Shown: piece after piece, positions 7,698 through 16,824 of the stretch
Position numbering within the stretch: position 1 is the first letter of the stretch
Layout of the letters: the number at the start of each line of letters is the position of its first letter
DNA from: Saprospiraceae bacterium
Lineage (GTDB): Bacteria > Bacteroidota > Bacteroidia > Chitinophagales > Saprospiraceae
NCBI GenBank assembly: GCA_016714985.1
Contig: JADKBS010000010.1
Coordinates: forward strand, 124,001 to 188,000
Direction: 5' to 3'
Length of the DNA stretch: 64,000 nucleotides
Notes under the pieces: generated by a model
What the model was told of the DNA's origin: nothing
Databases searched by the model: none
The model's input: the letters and a program-made list of their open reading frames with translations, nothing else
Program-made: the position numbers and the translations under genes

Positions 7698-10600
7698 TAA
7701 TCCAAAGCTCCAACTATGACTTTTTTCGTCAAAATGCTACGACCCGAATTGATACGCACTAAATACAGTCCATTGCTCCAACCTTCCAACTTGACCTTCA
7801 TCATCTGTTTCTCATTGGATTGGGTTAGGAATGCTTGGCGAAAGCAGGTTTTTCCAAGTATATCAGAAACTACGACTTCAGCTGGAGTGGGAACTGTACC
7901 AGAAAAATAAATCAAAAAATAATGGATGGCCGGATTAGGGAATACCTCGAAGTGAATTTTTTCCAAAGACTCATTTGCGCTATTTGGCAACACGGTAACC
8001 AACGTAGCCACCAAACTGTCACAGCCATTCGAGGCTATAAAAATTTGGGTCAGAACGGTATCGCCGAGTATTGGGACACCGTTAATAGTTGTTCCTTGTA
8101 CCACTTGAAGGTGAAAATTAGTCAGAAATGTATCCTTTATATTCAATTGCAAGGAAATCAAGCTATCGCAGCCATTCGAGCCTTGGTAATAGTATTCGTA
8201 ATAGCCTGTGGAAGTGAGCGTATCCCCCTCGAAGGCAAACTGTTCTCCTTCGCAAATGCTGGCTTCCTTGTGCTCATGATAAATGGGGAGAAAGAATAAA
8301 TAAAGTGAGATAGTACTGTCGCAACCATTAAAGGCGGTCAGCGTGTATGAGTAATTCCCGGGGAGCCTTAGCTTTTGTCCGAAAAAATCCAAGGTATCAT
8401 CAGGACATATACCAGCTGAAACCGACGAAAAACTACGGGGCAGCACCGTCAATTCCAAGGTAACCAAACTATCACAGCCCCCATTACTTTCAAAGGTAGC
8501 TGCATACATACCAGACGTCGTAAGTAGTTGGCCATCAAAAGGATAAGACTCTCCCTCACAAATCGTAATAGGCAAATGAATGTCAAAAGACGTCACTGTT
8601 TGAAGTTGCAACACGATGGCGCTATCGCAACCATCCACTGAAGTTAGTTGAGCAACATAAGTGCCGGGCTGCCCTAGTTCCAACCCTTGAAATTCGTAGC
8701 TGCTGCCTTCACAAATCTGAACCGTTTGAACTGTTTCGTAGCTCGGCAAAACCATCAATGCCATTCTCACGGTGCTGTCGCAACCATGCATGGATTGAAA
8801 TAAGAACTCATAATCGCCTGCCACACGGAGCGTATCGCCATTGAAAACGGTGAAATCGCCTTCGCAAATCTCCCGTTCAATTTGGGTGATGGTTACAGCA
8901 TAAGTTTGCAGATGAAGGTGAACAGTGCTGTCGCAACCATTTAGGGCTGTAAAAGAGAGCGTGTATTCGCCTGGGGCTTGGAACGCTTGGCCATTTAAAA
9001 AGTATACCTCGCCCGGACAGGTTTGGGCATTCAACATTGACTCAAGCGTTGGTAAAACGTGGATATTGCTCATCAAAAAGCTATCATATTCACTTAGATG
9101 AAATGAGCTAACGACAAATGTATCAGCTTCAAAAAACCGACCGTTCCATTCTTCACCCTTGCAAAGCACAACATCTTCCATTGCATAAACCTTTGGTTTC
9201 TCTACCGTATGAAGCGTGGTGTTGGTGAGTATCGGATCATTGAAATCGAAATATATTCCTGCCTTGTTATCAACGGTCGAAAGCGGTGCAAGCCCTTCTT
9301 TTAATGGAATTTCAAAACTGACAAAACCGTGCGAGCCGGGTTCGTTCACGTTGGAATCAGGGAGCATGATGTCCCTGAACGTGAACTGCAAGATGCCCTC
9401 CCCATAAACCTCAAATTCATAGGGATGGCTGCTTGCACCCGGCCGCAATGCGGTCAAAACTAAAGAAGGAGCGAGCGTGTCCCGGACGACCACCGTAAAA
9501 GCCGTGTCCGTACCGGTGTTTTGGAAACGTATGAGATACTCTAATGCAGTGTTCTTTTTGATGAAATGGGCCGAGTCAGTGCCCAAGGGGAAGCCCTGCT
9601 TGTCGTTTGGATCAAAGGAGCCTGTTGCGACGATGCAATCCTCGTCCTGCCACGGCTCTGGGTCACCCAAGGGCAGTTGGTTGACGAAACCCTTGCTGAA
9701 GCCACCGCTTGGGTTGGTTCCACAACCCTCCGAAAAGGCAATGGGCTGTGATGGCTGCGGGTGGTTGGGCTCTTGTTCCACTTCCACCCACCAAGTTGAG
9801 CCATTGGCCGGAACGGCCAACTGAACCGATTCGCCGGGCTGCAGGACCGGCAAGTCCCCGAACTTGTACATAATGGCATCCTCAATGACCACATAACCGG
9901 GAGGCACGCTGTTGGGTGCGGAACCTTTGTTGGTAATGATGAACCTGACAGAATCCGTACAAACCACTTCCACATCTACGCTACCACCCGGCCAATTGGG
10001 GGAGGGCAGGCAGTCGTCGTTCGGGAAGATTTCGGCCTTGCCGCAAATGCTTTCGCCCAGCTCGGCTCCACAATTCAAAATGAAATGGATGAAGAAACTG
10101 CCGCAATCGCCTACGGGGACATCCCCAATATCAAATCGCAAGCGGTTGTTGCCAAGGTTGCTGCCGGGTATTGTGGATGTAGTGTATATTGCCCAAGCAT
10201 CCATTTGCACCTCCACGTAGGCGTCTGTTGCATCGCTCGTGCCTTCGTTGCAATACCTCACGGTATAGGTGTTGGGCATACAACGGCGCATGATGGCAGT
10301 GCTGATGTCCACGTTCAGTTTTGGGCACAAGGCTATTTTCTTTGCTAAATAGTCTTGGACAAGGGTGCTACCCGAACCTGCCAGGTTTATGGGAAAATCA
10401 TTCGAACAAGTTTCCCAAAGCGCATTGGTTGGTGTGAGTTTGAGCGTGTAATCGCCGGGAAAGACAGGTAATGAATAAGTGCCGTCCGCAGTGGTGGTCG
10501 CATAGAAATCATGGTCGCCTTCGGCAACGACCAACCACCCAGCCAAGCCGTTCTCGTTTGGTTCAATAAGGCAGTTCGAGTTCAGGTCTTCCGTTGCCCG

Positions 10601-12055
10601 GCCTGAAATCACGGCGCAGGTGACATCATAAAGCGACAGTACATCTTCCGTTGCTTGCCAAGTGCAGCCATTTTCGTCCGTGATGGTGACAGAATAGGCC
10701 CCAGTTCCAGCAATCTCAATGCTTTGCGTAGCCCCACCTGAACTCCATAGATATTGTGGAGGGGCCGTAAAATTGCCGGAAAGAGATGCCCTCAAACTAT
10801 CGGCGGTGCAGCCATCCAACATCACTTCAATATCAGCCACTGCATTTGCGATGCCAATGATTTGCGAGAAAGTATCGCTCTCGCAGCCATTTCCATAGCT
10901 CATCCATGCCTTGAAGTCCAGTGCTTGCGAGGCTGGCACGTCCCATGAAATCGGCAATTGCGCAGCAACCAAAGGCATTTGCAAAGTGCCATTCAGTGAC
11001 CAATTCAACGTATAGGGAGGCTGCGAAAAGTCGGTAGAAACTGTGGCTTGTTTCACCAAGTCACCCTCGCAGAACCGAACGGGCAAATCAAGGGTTAATT
11101 GGGGCTTTGCGAATACGGTCACACAATCGATCGTAGAGCAACCGGTAGCTATTCGCTCAACCGTCAGGCAATATTCACCGGGGGCATTGATGATGGGGCT
11201 TAGCGTGTTCTGTCCGCTAACAATATTCCCGTCGGAGGTATTCCAAGTGATTTGATATTCAGGCCCGGTGTCTCCAGAACCAGCGAGCGTGATTTGGGTT
11301 TCAATGCAATTCAGCGATTTGTCGGAGCCTGCGTTGGAGAGGGGTTTAGGGTCTATTTGCAGGTCAACAACAACAGTGCTGTCGCAACCATTCCAGCTTG
11401 CATTTGGGCAAACATGTGTCAAGAATGGGTCTGTTCCAGAATAAACCTGATTACAAATGATAATGGATTCATCACAATCAAGGTGAACGATGCCTAAATC
11501 TGTCACGATTTGGGGTATTTGATAAATCGAACACATGACGACAGAATCGCAGCCGAGCCAAGATTGTAGGATAACAGGCATGCCTGAAGGCAGAGTAGAT
11601 GTGGCAAAGACTTGGCCACCACATACTACCATATCATTATAGCATAATTGAATTGGGGCTAGGTTGGTTACGGGAATTGATGAAACTTCAACAACCATAC
11701 AAGTGGGTAAACCCATATCCCCAGTGCATTCATCATACGGTGTTACACATACTGTTGCAACTCCAAGATTGAGCCACGTTGCAGATACTTCATTTCCAGA
11801 ACCACTTATCACTCCTACAATAGAAGGGTTTACAGTCCACTGAAAACTGGTAAAACATGGATTGTTTATTGGGCCAAAAGTGTAAGTCATAACGGAACCT
11901 ACACATACTTCAGTAGGTCCAGAAATAAATTGCGCATTAATTTTTTGAACATGTCCTAGAAAAATAAAGACCGCACAGAAGATACCTTTTAGGAAGCCTT
12001 TCATTTCAGACCTTTTCATACCAATTTGATTTAAGAGATACTTACTGGTTTTCAT
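7697..12055 (-). CDS. Giant secreted T9SS cargo protein with 'GCDS' repeats
   Basis: About 1452 residues from the ATG at 12055 (MKTSKYLLNQIG...). A shorter start at 12019 gives a neater signal peptide (MKRSEMKGFLKGIFCAVFIF... ending INAQ). Order of parts: Ig/PKD-like segments, a Cna-B-like segment (GLAGWLVVAEGDHDFYATTT), DUF11-like segments with IYFDFNDPILTN, then seven repeats of about 60-65 residues with the core ICEGE-x-F-x-F-x-G ... NGCDS-x-(V/I)-x-L. A type A T9SS sorting domain follows (FEVFPNPAIHYFLIYF ... GLYLVRINSG). It is presumably exported by the Sec and T9SS systems and attached to the cell surface, as an adhesin or matrix component. The role is inferred from architecture only. 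A severed paralogue tail follows directly. Confidence 0.8.
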   Translation of the reverse strand: MKTSKYLLNQIGMKRSEMKGFLKGIFCAVFIFLGHVQKINAQFISGPTEVCVGSVMTYTFGPINNPCFTSFQWTVNPSIVGVISGSGNEVSATWLNLGVATVCVTPYDECTGDMGLPTCMVVEVSSIPVTNLAPIQLCYNDMVVCGGQVFATSTLPSGMPVILQSWLGCDSVVMCSIYQIPQIVTDLGIVHLDCDESIIICNQVYSGTDPFLTHVCPNASWNGCDSTVVVDLQIDPKPLSNAGSDKSLNCIETQITLAGSGDTGPEYQITWNTSDGNIVSGQNTLSPIINAPGEYCLTVERIATGCSTIDCVTVFAKPQLTLDLPVRFCEGDLVKQATVSTDFSQPPYTLNWSLNGTLQMPLVAAQLPISWDVPASQALDFKAWMSYGNGCESDTFSQIIGIANAVADIEVMLDGCTADSLRASLSGNFTAPPQYLWSSGGATQSIEIAGTGAYSVTITDENGCTWQATEDVLSLYDVTCAVISGRATEDLNSNCLIEPNENGLAGWLVVAEGDHDFYATTTADGTYSLPVFPGDYTLKLTPTNALWETCSNDFPINLAGSGSTLVQDYLAKKIALCPKLNVDISTAIMRRCMPNTYTVRYCNEGTSDATDAYVEVQMDAWAIYTTSTIPGSNLGNNRLRFDIGDVPVGDCGSFFIHFILNCGAELGESICGKAEIFPNDDCLPSPNWPGGSVDVEVVCTDSVRFIITNKGSAPNSVPPGYVVIEDAIMYKFGDLPVLQPGESVQLAVPANGSTWWVEVEQEPNHPQPSQPIAFSEGCGTNPSGGFSKGFVNQLPLGDPEPWQDEDCIVATGSFDPNDKQGFPLGTDSAHFIKKNTALEYLIRFQNTGTDTAFTVVVRDTLAPSLVLTALRPGASSHPYEFEVYGEGILQFTFRDIMLPDSNVNEPGSHGFVSFEIPLKEGLAPLSTVDNKAGIYFDFNDPILTNTTLHTVEKPKVYAMEDVVLCKGEEWNGRFFEADTFVVSSFHLSEYDSFLMSNIHVLPTLESMLNAQTCPGEVYFLNGQAFQAPGEYTLSFTALNGCDSTVHLHLQTYAVTITQIEREICEGDFTVFNGDTLRVAGDYEFLFQSMHGCDSTVRMALMVLPSYETVQTVQICEGSSYEFQGLELGQPGTYVAQLTSVDGCDSAIVLQLQTVTSFDIHLPITICEGESYPFDGQLLTTSGMYAATFESNGGCDSLVTLELTVLPRSFSSVSAGICPDDTLDFFGQKLRLPGNYSYTLTAFNGCDSTISLYLFFLPIYHEHKEASICEGEQFAFEGDTLTSTGYYEYYYQGSNGCDSLISLQLNIKDTFLTNFHLQVVQGTTINGVPILGDTVLTQIFIASNGCDSLVATLVTVLPNSANESLEKIHFEVFPNPAIHYFLIYFSGTVPTPAEVVVSDILGKTCFRQAFLTQSNEKQMMKVKLEGWSNGLYLVRINSGRSILTKKVIVGALD

Positions 12056-12134
12056 GCTGCAAACATTCACCTTCTCCTGCCTTAAAACAATCACAAAAAA
12101 TCTGAATTGTAATCGCTTTTTCCAAAATTTTCAA

Positions 12135-12142
12135 TAATTTTG
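12135..12142 (+). promoter_or_regulatory. Putative -7 box for the helical-repeat gene
   Basis: TAATTTTG matches TAnnTTTG. It overlaps the most upstream in-frame TTG (12140), so if it is active, translation must begin later, for example at the TTG at 12188. Confidence 0.35.
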
Positions 12143-12187
12143 ATTGATAATCAATCAGATAAGAAACAACCAAACAACAGCCATAAA

Positions 12188-13591
12188 TTGGATACCAGCT
12201 TTTTCAACGAAATTTTCTCAATTTTCACTGCAACTGAGGTTCGGCACTTCCGACAGTTCGTCGCATCCCCCTATTTCAATGGCCGCCCGCAGCTCGTGCC
12301 GCTGCTCGATTATTTCATCAAAACCAAGCATGTAGAGGAAGCTCCCACGCAAGAAAAGGCATTTTCCGCAGCTTTTCCTTCGGAAAAATTCGACGACCAG
12401 AAATGGCGGCTCACGCTGTCGCAATTGTACAAATTGGCCGAACTGTTTCTGGCGCAACAGGAATTGGAGACCGAGACCAACTTCCCCAAGCTCCGAACTG
12501 CCCAAGCCTACCGCAAACGTAACCTGCCCAAGCATTTCCAGCGGATGGTGGCTGCCCTGCAAAAGGAGCAAAACACCATTGCGCAGCAAGATGCCAATAG
12601 CATCGAAGACCATTACCAATTGGAATGGGAACGTTACCGCTTCCTCTCCAGCGGCAAGCGAACGGAGGAGTTCAACCTGCAAGGAACTTCCGACCTGATG
12701 GACATGGCCTTCATCGCACGGAAGCTGCGCCATGCCTGCTTTGCCCTTTCGCACCAAGCTGTTTACCGAACCGAGTACAAGCTGGGGCTGCTGGAGGCAG
12801 TGCTGGAGCATGTTGCGATGGATGTAAGGCTGCAAGACCACCCAGCCATTGGGCTGTACTACCATTGCTACCTGATGCTGACCAACGTCGGTGGCGAAGC
12901 GCAGTTCGAGCGCTTCAAGGCGATGTTGTTTGAAAAAGGGCATTTGCTGCCGGACGAGGAGCGCCGCAACCTTTTTTTGTTGGCCATCAATTATGGCATC
13001 CGGCAGATAAACGCCAGCCGCCCCGAGTACGACCGCCCAGTGCTCGACCTCTATAAAATGGCACTGGAAGGGAACTTGCTGCTGGAAGAAGGTCGCCTAT
13101 CCCGCTTTGCCTTCAACAATATCGTGGCCGTCGCCCTGCGCATCGGCGAGGTGGACTGGGTGGAGCGCTTCATCCTCGAAAACAAGAACAACCTCGACCG
13201 GGAGCACCGCAACATCACGGCGTCGTTGAATCTCGCCCGCCTTGAATTTGCCCGCAAGAACCACCGGGAGGCGTTGTTGCACCTCCAACGGTCCGACTTC
13301 AAGGATTTAATCAATAATTTGATAGCCAAGACCTTGCAACTGAAAATCTACTATGAAACGGGCGAGTACGAAGTGCTGGAAGCGCACCTGCGCAACATGA
13401 AAACCTATATCCGCCGCCAACGGGCCATTGGTTACCACCAGGAAAATTACCTGAACATCATCAAGTTTACCCAGTCCCTCGTGGACATGAACCCCTTTGA
13501 CCGGACGGAAAGGGAGGCATTGCGCAGCAACATAGAAAAAGCCGGGCGGCTGACGGAGCGGGAATGGCTGCTGGAAATGCTCAATGAATGA
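12188..13591 (+). CDS. Uncharacterised helical-repeat (TPR-like) protein
   Basis: Soluble, almost entirely alpha-helical protein of about 467 residues without signal peptide or membrane segment. It starts at a TTG at 12188 (DTSFFNEIFSIFTATEVRHF). The frame also extends to a TTG at 12140, but that codon overlaps a promoter-like box. The N-terminal part (RHFRQFVASPYFNGRPQLVP) resembles the opening of a family common in Bacteroidota that I know only as hypothetical. Residues 230-430 have TPR-like helix pairs (LARLEFARKNHREALLHLQR). The protein at 43811-45319 has a comparable length and layout and may be a distant relative. It diverges from the giant cargo gene across a gap of under 150 bases. 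Function is unknown. Confidence 0.75.
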   Translation: MDTSFFNEIFSIFTATEVRHFRQFVASPYFNGRPQLVPLLDYFIKTKHVEEAPTQEKAFSAAFPSEKFDDQKWRLTLSQLYKLAELFLAQQELETETNFPKLRTAQAYRKRNLPKHFQRMVAALQKEQNTIAQQDANSIEDHYQLEWERYRFLSSGKRTEEFNLQGTSDLMDMAFIARKLRHACFALSHQAVYRTEYKLGLLEAVLEHVAMDVRLQDHPAIGLYYHCYLMLTNVGGEAQFERFKAMLFEKGHLLPDEERRNLFLLAINYGIRQINASRPEYDRPVLDLYKMALEGNLLLEEGRLSRFAFNNIVAVALRIGEVDWVERFILENKNNLDREHRNITASLNLARLEFARKNHREALLHLQRSDFKDLINNLIAKTLQLKIYYETGEYEVLEAHLRNMKTYIRRQRAIGYHQENYLNIIKFTQSLVDMNPFDRTEREALRSNIEKAGRLTEREWLLEMLNE

Positions 13592-13646
13592 CAATTGCAG
13601 GCCTAAAAAATCAAAAAGTAGCTATTGCCTTTCACCACAGCTACGA

Positions 13647-13763
13647 GGGGCAGCGCTCCGAAATATCGGAGTTGGAATATTCCAGGGCGCTGCTCCATGG
13701 ATTGTTGGCTACAATCCCCACTCAAGCACTTATCACTACAATTCGTTATAGTCAGAAAAAATC
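13647..13763. repeat. Palindromic intergenic element, copy A
   Basis: A 50-base core (13647-13696) forms an imperfect palindrome ending in GGGGCAGCGC and GGCGCTGCTCC. It is followed by a tail (13734-13763) reading TTCGTTATAGTCAGAAAAA. The core is the reverse complement of the core at 18392-18441 (about 43 of 50 positions match by eye), while the tail is shared in the same orientation. Short frames inside it are not genes. Confidence 0.7.
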
Positions 13764-13827
13764 TACTGGTTTTGCGAAACAGTACTGGCACAAAACAGCA
13801 TAGACGTTTCGGCATTTTACAAATAAA

Positions 13828-13859
13828 TTGAGCGAAAACCTAACTGAAATATAAATTTG
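13828..13859 (+). promoter_or_regulatory. Promoter of the epimerase gene (TTG-N21-TAAATTTG)
   Basis: The -7 box TAAATTTG lies at 13852-13859 and a -33 TTG at 13828-13830, spaced as in Bacteroidota promoters. The start codon follows only 20 bases downstream, giving a short leader. Confidence 0.55.
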
Positions 13860-13878
13860 CCACCCAAAACAGAACTGA

Positions 13879-14883
13879 ATGAGATACTTTTTGACTGGTG
13901 CCACGGGTTTTGTTGGCGGTTACCTTGCCAAGCTGCTCCGCAAAGCGGGCCATGAGGTCGTAGCGCTGGTGCGTAACCCCAGCAATGCTGGCGACCTTGC
14001 CGCTATCGGCTGCACCCTCGTTCAGGGCGATGTATCGGACAAGGCTTCCATGCGGGCGCCCATGACGGGCTGCGATGGCGTGTTCCATGTGGCGGGCTGG
14101 TACAAAATCGGCGCACGGCGCAGGTACCGAGCCGCTGGCACCCTCACCAACGTGGACGGCACCCGCAACGTGCTGGAACTGATGCAGGAACTAGGCATCA
14201 AAAAAGGCGTCTATACCAGCACCCTCGCCGTCAACTCCAATACGAATGGCGTATTGGTGGACGAAAACTACCATTTTGAAGGTAAGCATCTCAGCCACTA
14301 CGATTTCACAAAAGCCGAGGCTCATAAGATAGCGATGGATTTCATCAAAAAAGGGCTTCCACTCGTAGTGGTCATGCCTGGTGCCATCTATGGCCCCGGC
14401 GATACTAGCAGCGTGCGCACCACGCTTATCCAATACCTCAAAGGCAAACTGCCGATGATTCCCCGTAAGACAGCCTTGAGTTGGGCGCATGTAGAAGACA
14501 TTGCGCAAGCACACTACGCCGCCATGACCCAAGGCAAAATCGGGGAAAAATACATCATCGCAGGCCCCACGCATACCCTTGTGGATGCAATGGGCATAGC
14601 GCACCGAATAACTGGGAAGCGCCCGCCCCGTGCCGTGAATCCGGGACTTTTGAGCTTCCTATCCAAGTTCATGACGCTGTTCAGTTGGCTACCACTCCCA
14701 ACCGACTATATGCCCGAAAACCTACGGGTACTTGCTGGCACGACCTATATTGGCGACAATGCCAAAGCCAAAGCCGAACTTGGTTACGAACCCCGTTCAC
14801 TGAAAGATGGCATGTCCACCACGCTGTGGCATGAGATGAAATTACTTGGAATGGTAAGAGAGGGTGAGAGGGTGAGAGAGTGA
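13879..14883 (+). CDS. NAD(P)-dependent epimerase/dehydratase (dihydroflavonol reductase-like)
   Basis: Extended short-chain dehydrogenase of 334 residues. The N-terminal dinucleotide-binding motif is GATGFVGGYLAKLL (G-x-x-G-x-x-G, residues 7-13). The catalytic Tyr-x-x-x-Lys is YDFTK (about residue 140), with the upstream Ser region STLAVNSN. Such proteins reduce or epimerise hydroxy/keto groups on sugars, terpenoids or phenolic ketones; HpnA and dihydroflavonol reductase are relatives. The substrate cannot be told here. The ATG at 13879 is well placed behind a strong promoter match. The last residues (MVREGERVRE) are encoded by an intergenic GTGAGAGG-type repeat, so the C-terminus has been extended or rewritten by that repeat. 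Confidence 0.85.
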   Translation: MRYFLTGATGFVGGYLAKLLRKAGHEVVALVRNPSNAGDLAAIGCTLVQGDVSDKASMRAPMTGCDGVFHVAGWYKIGARRRYRAAGTLTNVDGTRNVLELMQELGIKKGVYTSTLAVNSNTNGVLVDENYHFEGKHLSHYDFTKAEAHKIAMDFIKKGLPLVVVMPGAIYGPGDTSSVRTTLIQYLKGKLPMIPRKTALSWAHVEDIAQAHYAAMTQGKIGEKYIIAGPTHTLVDAMGIAHRITGKRPPRAVNPGLLSFLSKFMTLFSWLPLPTDYMPENLRVLAGTTYIGDNAKAKAELGYEPRSLKDGMSTTLWHEMKLLGMVREGERVRE

Positions 14884-14950
14884 GAGAGTGAGAGAGTGAG
14901 AGGGGGGCGTCACGTTTCTCACCCTCTCACCCTCTCACCCTCTCACTCTC
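14857..14950. repeat. Inverted array of 8-bp repeats (GTGAGAGG type)
   Basis: The left arm (14857-14903) has about five copies of GTGAGAG(G/A). The right arm (14917-14950) has about four complementary CTCACCCT copies. The left arm supplies the final codons and the stop of the epimerase gene, and the right arm touches the stop of the converging gene at 14951. It may act as a shared terminator-like hairpin. Confidence 0.8.
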
Positions 14951-15391
14951 TTATATAGGTTCCGCATCCAATAGCACGTAGGTCATCTGATTAAGGTTGG
15001 AGCGGTTCATTTGCAGGATGCCCTTAAAGGTCTTGCGGTCGTCCAGCTTGTAGCGTTTGAGGGCGGAGGGTTTTAGACGAAGCTCAATGACGGTCTCCGG
15101 GCCAGCGCCGCCGCAGAAAAAGCAGGTGGCATTGGGGTTTCTCGAAAGCACGTAGGTGACGCCCATCCCATCCAAGGGGATGATATAGCCGGAGATTTTG
15201 ATTTCCTTTCCATTAAATGGCAATAGCCAGCGGCCAAAGGTCGCCTCGTCGTAGTTGAGGCCGGTTTCTTCCGAAAATTTTTGGGTGAATTTCACATCGG
15301 CTAGGGTCGTCCAGTCAATTTGCGTCTGGCCATTGACTGAATGGAGGACAGCAAAAAGGGCAAGGAGGAATGGGATTAGGTTATTTTTCAC
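14951..15391 (-). CDS. Small secreted protein with CFFCGGAGPETVIEL motif
   Basis: 146 residues. A signal peptide (MKNNLIPFLLALFAVLHSVN, cleavage near GQTQ) is followed by a compact domain. Its centre carries a Cys pair in ATCFFCGGAGPETVIELRLK, preceded by KISGYIIPLDGM and followed by FKGILQMNRSNLNQMTYVLL. This layout recalls the DUF3299-type periplasmic proteins, in which a short OB-like fold is preceded by 'GY(I/V)(I/V)PL'. That link is tentative. The CxxC-like pair could bind metal or form a disulfide. It is downstream of the aminotransferase gene on the same strand, but a hairpin lies between them. Confidence 0.7.
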   Translation of the reverse strand: MKNNLIPFLLALFAVLHSVNGQTQIDWTTLADVKFTQKFSEETGLNYDEATFGRWLLPFNGKEIKISGYIIPLDGMGVTYVLSRNPNATCFFCGGAGPETVIELRLKPSALKRYKLDDRKTFKGILQMNRSNLNQMTYVLLDAEPI

Positions 15392-15405
15392 AGCTTAGGT
15401 TGAAT

Positions 15406-15439
15406 AGGGTGTTCCAATGAAAAGCCGTTGGAACACCCT
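15406..15439. terminator. Hairpin downstream of the aminotransferase gene
   Basis: A 12-bp perfect stem AGGGTGTTCCAA / TTGGAACACCCT with a 10-base loop lies directly after the aminotransferase stop and before the small secreted protein gene. Confidence 0.65.
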
Positions 15440-15445
15440 TCGTTT

Positions 15446-16654
15446 TTAATTCAATTTCTTCATCGCCTCCGCAATGCGGCCTATGGCCTTGCGCAGCGAC
15501 TCCTCGCTGGCAGCATAAGAAATGCGGAAGCAGTCCGGCGCACCGAACGAGTCGCCACCGACCACGCCAACATGGGCGTTCAATAGCAGGAACTCGCAGA
15601 AGTCATCGGCGGTGTTGATGGTCACGTTGCCATCCGATTTGCCGAAGTAATAACTGATGTCGGGGAACACGTAAAAGGCACCTTCCGGCTTATTGACGAT
15701 AAAACCGGGGATTTTCTCCAAAAGCGCAATCACGATATTGCGGCGCTGCAGGAATTCGTCCCGCATTTTCCAAGTCGGGGCCATATCCGCTTCGAGGGCG
15801 AAGGCTGCGGCTTTTTGGCTAAAAGCATTGGCGCCGCTTGTGAACTGCCCTTGGATTTTTGCGCAAGCAGCCGCCAAATAAGCGGGGCCGCCCATATAGC
15901 CAAGCCGCCAACCTGTCATGGCATAACCCTTGGCGAAGCCGTTCACTGTTACCGTGCGGTTTTTCACGCTCGGCACTGCACCGATACTGGCATGCTTGCC
16001 CGTGAAGTTGATGTACTCGTAAATTTCATCGGAAATGATGACGATTTGCTCGTGCGGCGCAATGACCTCAGCAATGGCCTCCAACTCTTCTTTGCCATAC
16101 ACCGAGCCTGTCGGGTTGCAAGGCGAACTGAACAAGACGGCCTTCGTGCGGTCGGTAATGGCGGCGGCCACTTGGTCGGCGGTCACTTTGAAGTCATGCT
16201 CCACGCCTGCGCCCACTTCCACAGGTACACCACCGCACATCTTCACGATTTCGGCATAGCTGACCCAATAGGGTGCAAAAAGGATGACCTCGTCGCCGGG
16301 GTCGAGGATGGCGAGGCAGAGGTTTGCGATGGTCTGCTTGGCACCATTGCTCACCACGATTTGGTTGATGCCAAACTCCAAGCCGTTATCCCGCTTGAAC
16401 TTGTTGACAATGGCCTGGCGCAGTTCCACGAGACCGGGCACGGGGGTATATTTAGTAAATCCAGCATCGAGCGCCTGTTTTGCCGCTTCCTTGATATGGT
16501 TCGGTGTGTCAAAATCGGGTTCACCGAGGCTTAGGTCAATCACGTCGTGGCCTTTTGATTTGAGGTCACGGGCCATCTGCGCCATTTTGATGGTGGCACT
16601 TTCGTTCATTTCCAAAACCAAGCGGGAAAGTTGTTGCGCTGCTACTGCTGACAT
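15446..16654 (-). CDS. Pyridoxal-phosphate aminotransferase, aspartate aminotransferase-like
   Basis: Cytosolic class I aminotransferase of 402 residues, the usual length. Visible landmarks are SLGEPDFDTPNHIKEAAKQA (substrate arm), SNGAKQTIANL (cofactor phosphate region), FSSPCNPTGSVY (the NPTG motif) and VNGFAKGYAMTGWRLGY, whose Lys forms the Schiff base. The C-terminal FRISYAAS carries the Arg that binds the substrate alpha-carboxylate. This pattern is typical of subgroup I-gamma aspartate/prephenate aminotransferases. Aspartate is the most likely amino donor, but prephenate activity cannot be excluded. The ATG at 16654 is followed by SAVAAQQLSRLVLEM. A TACCTTTG box lies about 70 bases upstream. 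Confidence 0.9.
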   Translation of the reverse strand: MSAVAAQQLSRLVLEMNESATIKMAQMARDLKSKGHDVIDLSLGEPDFDTPNHIKEAAKQALDAGFTKYTPVPGLVELRQAIVNKFKRDNGLEFGINQIVVSNGAKQTIANLCLAILDPGDEVILFAPYWVSYAEIVKMCGGVPVEVGAGVEHDFKVTADQVAAAITDRTKAVLFSSPCNPTGSVYGKEELEAIAEVIAPHEQIVIISDEIYEYINFTGKHASIGAVPSVKNRTVTVNGFAKGYAMTGWRLGYMGGPAYLAAACAKIQGQFTSGANAFSQKAAAFALEADMAPTWKMRDEFLQRRNIVIALLEKIPGFIVNKPEGAFYVFPDISYYFGKSDGNVTINTADDFCEFLLLNAHVGVVGGDSFGAPDCFRISYAASEESLRKAIGRIAEAMKKLN

Positions 16655-16724
16655 GCTGAATTGTTTAAATGGTGATGTTTATGATTAAACTTGGTGCTAA
16701 ACGGTAGGGCGAGCAGATCGGTTG

Positions 16725-16732
16725 CAAAGGTA
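16725..16732 (-). promoter_or_regulatory. Putative -7 box for the aminotransferase gene
   Basis: TACCTTTG on the minus strand matches the TAnnTTTG consensus, about 75 bases before the start. Next to it, 16740-16762 holds short GAGTTTT repeats. Confidence 0.45.
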
Positions 16733-16824
16733 AGGATTTGAGTTGTGAGTTTTGAGTTTTGAGGCACCAATTGGAAACGGTGAGTTGCATCGTAAGGCAA
16801 TTCGCTTAGCTCGTAGCTGGCAAC

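Noticed and set aside
12218..12943. Minus-strand frame of 241 codons opposite the helical-repeat gene.
   Set aside because: The sense strand has clear coding character; the antisense frame has no recognisable domain.
13588..13803. Short open frame of 71 codons in the gap after the helical-repeat gene.
   Set aside because: It lies inside a palindromic repeat element shared with 18342-18504, so its frame is accidental.
14857..14950. Regularly spaced repeat that might be a small CRISPR array.
   Set aside because: The units are 8 bp, contiguous, without spacers, and mirrored; no cas genes are nearby.
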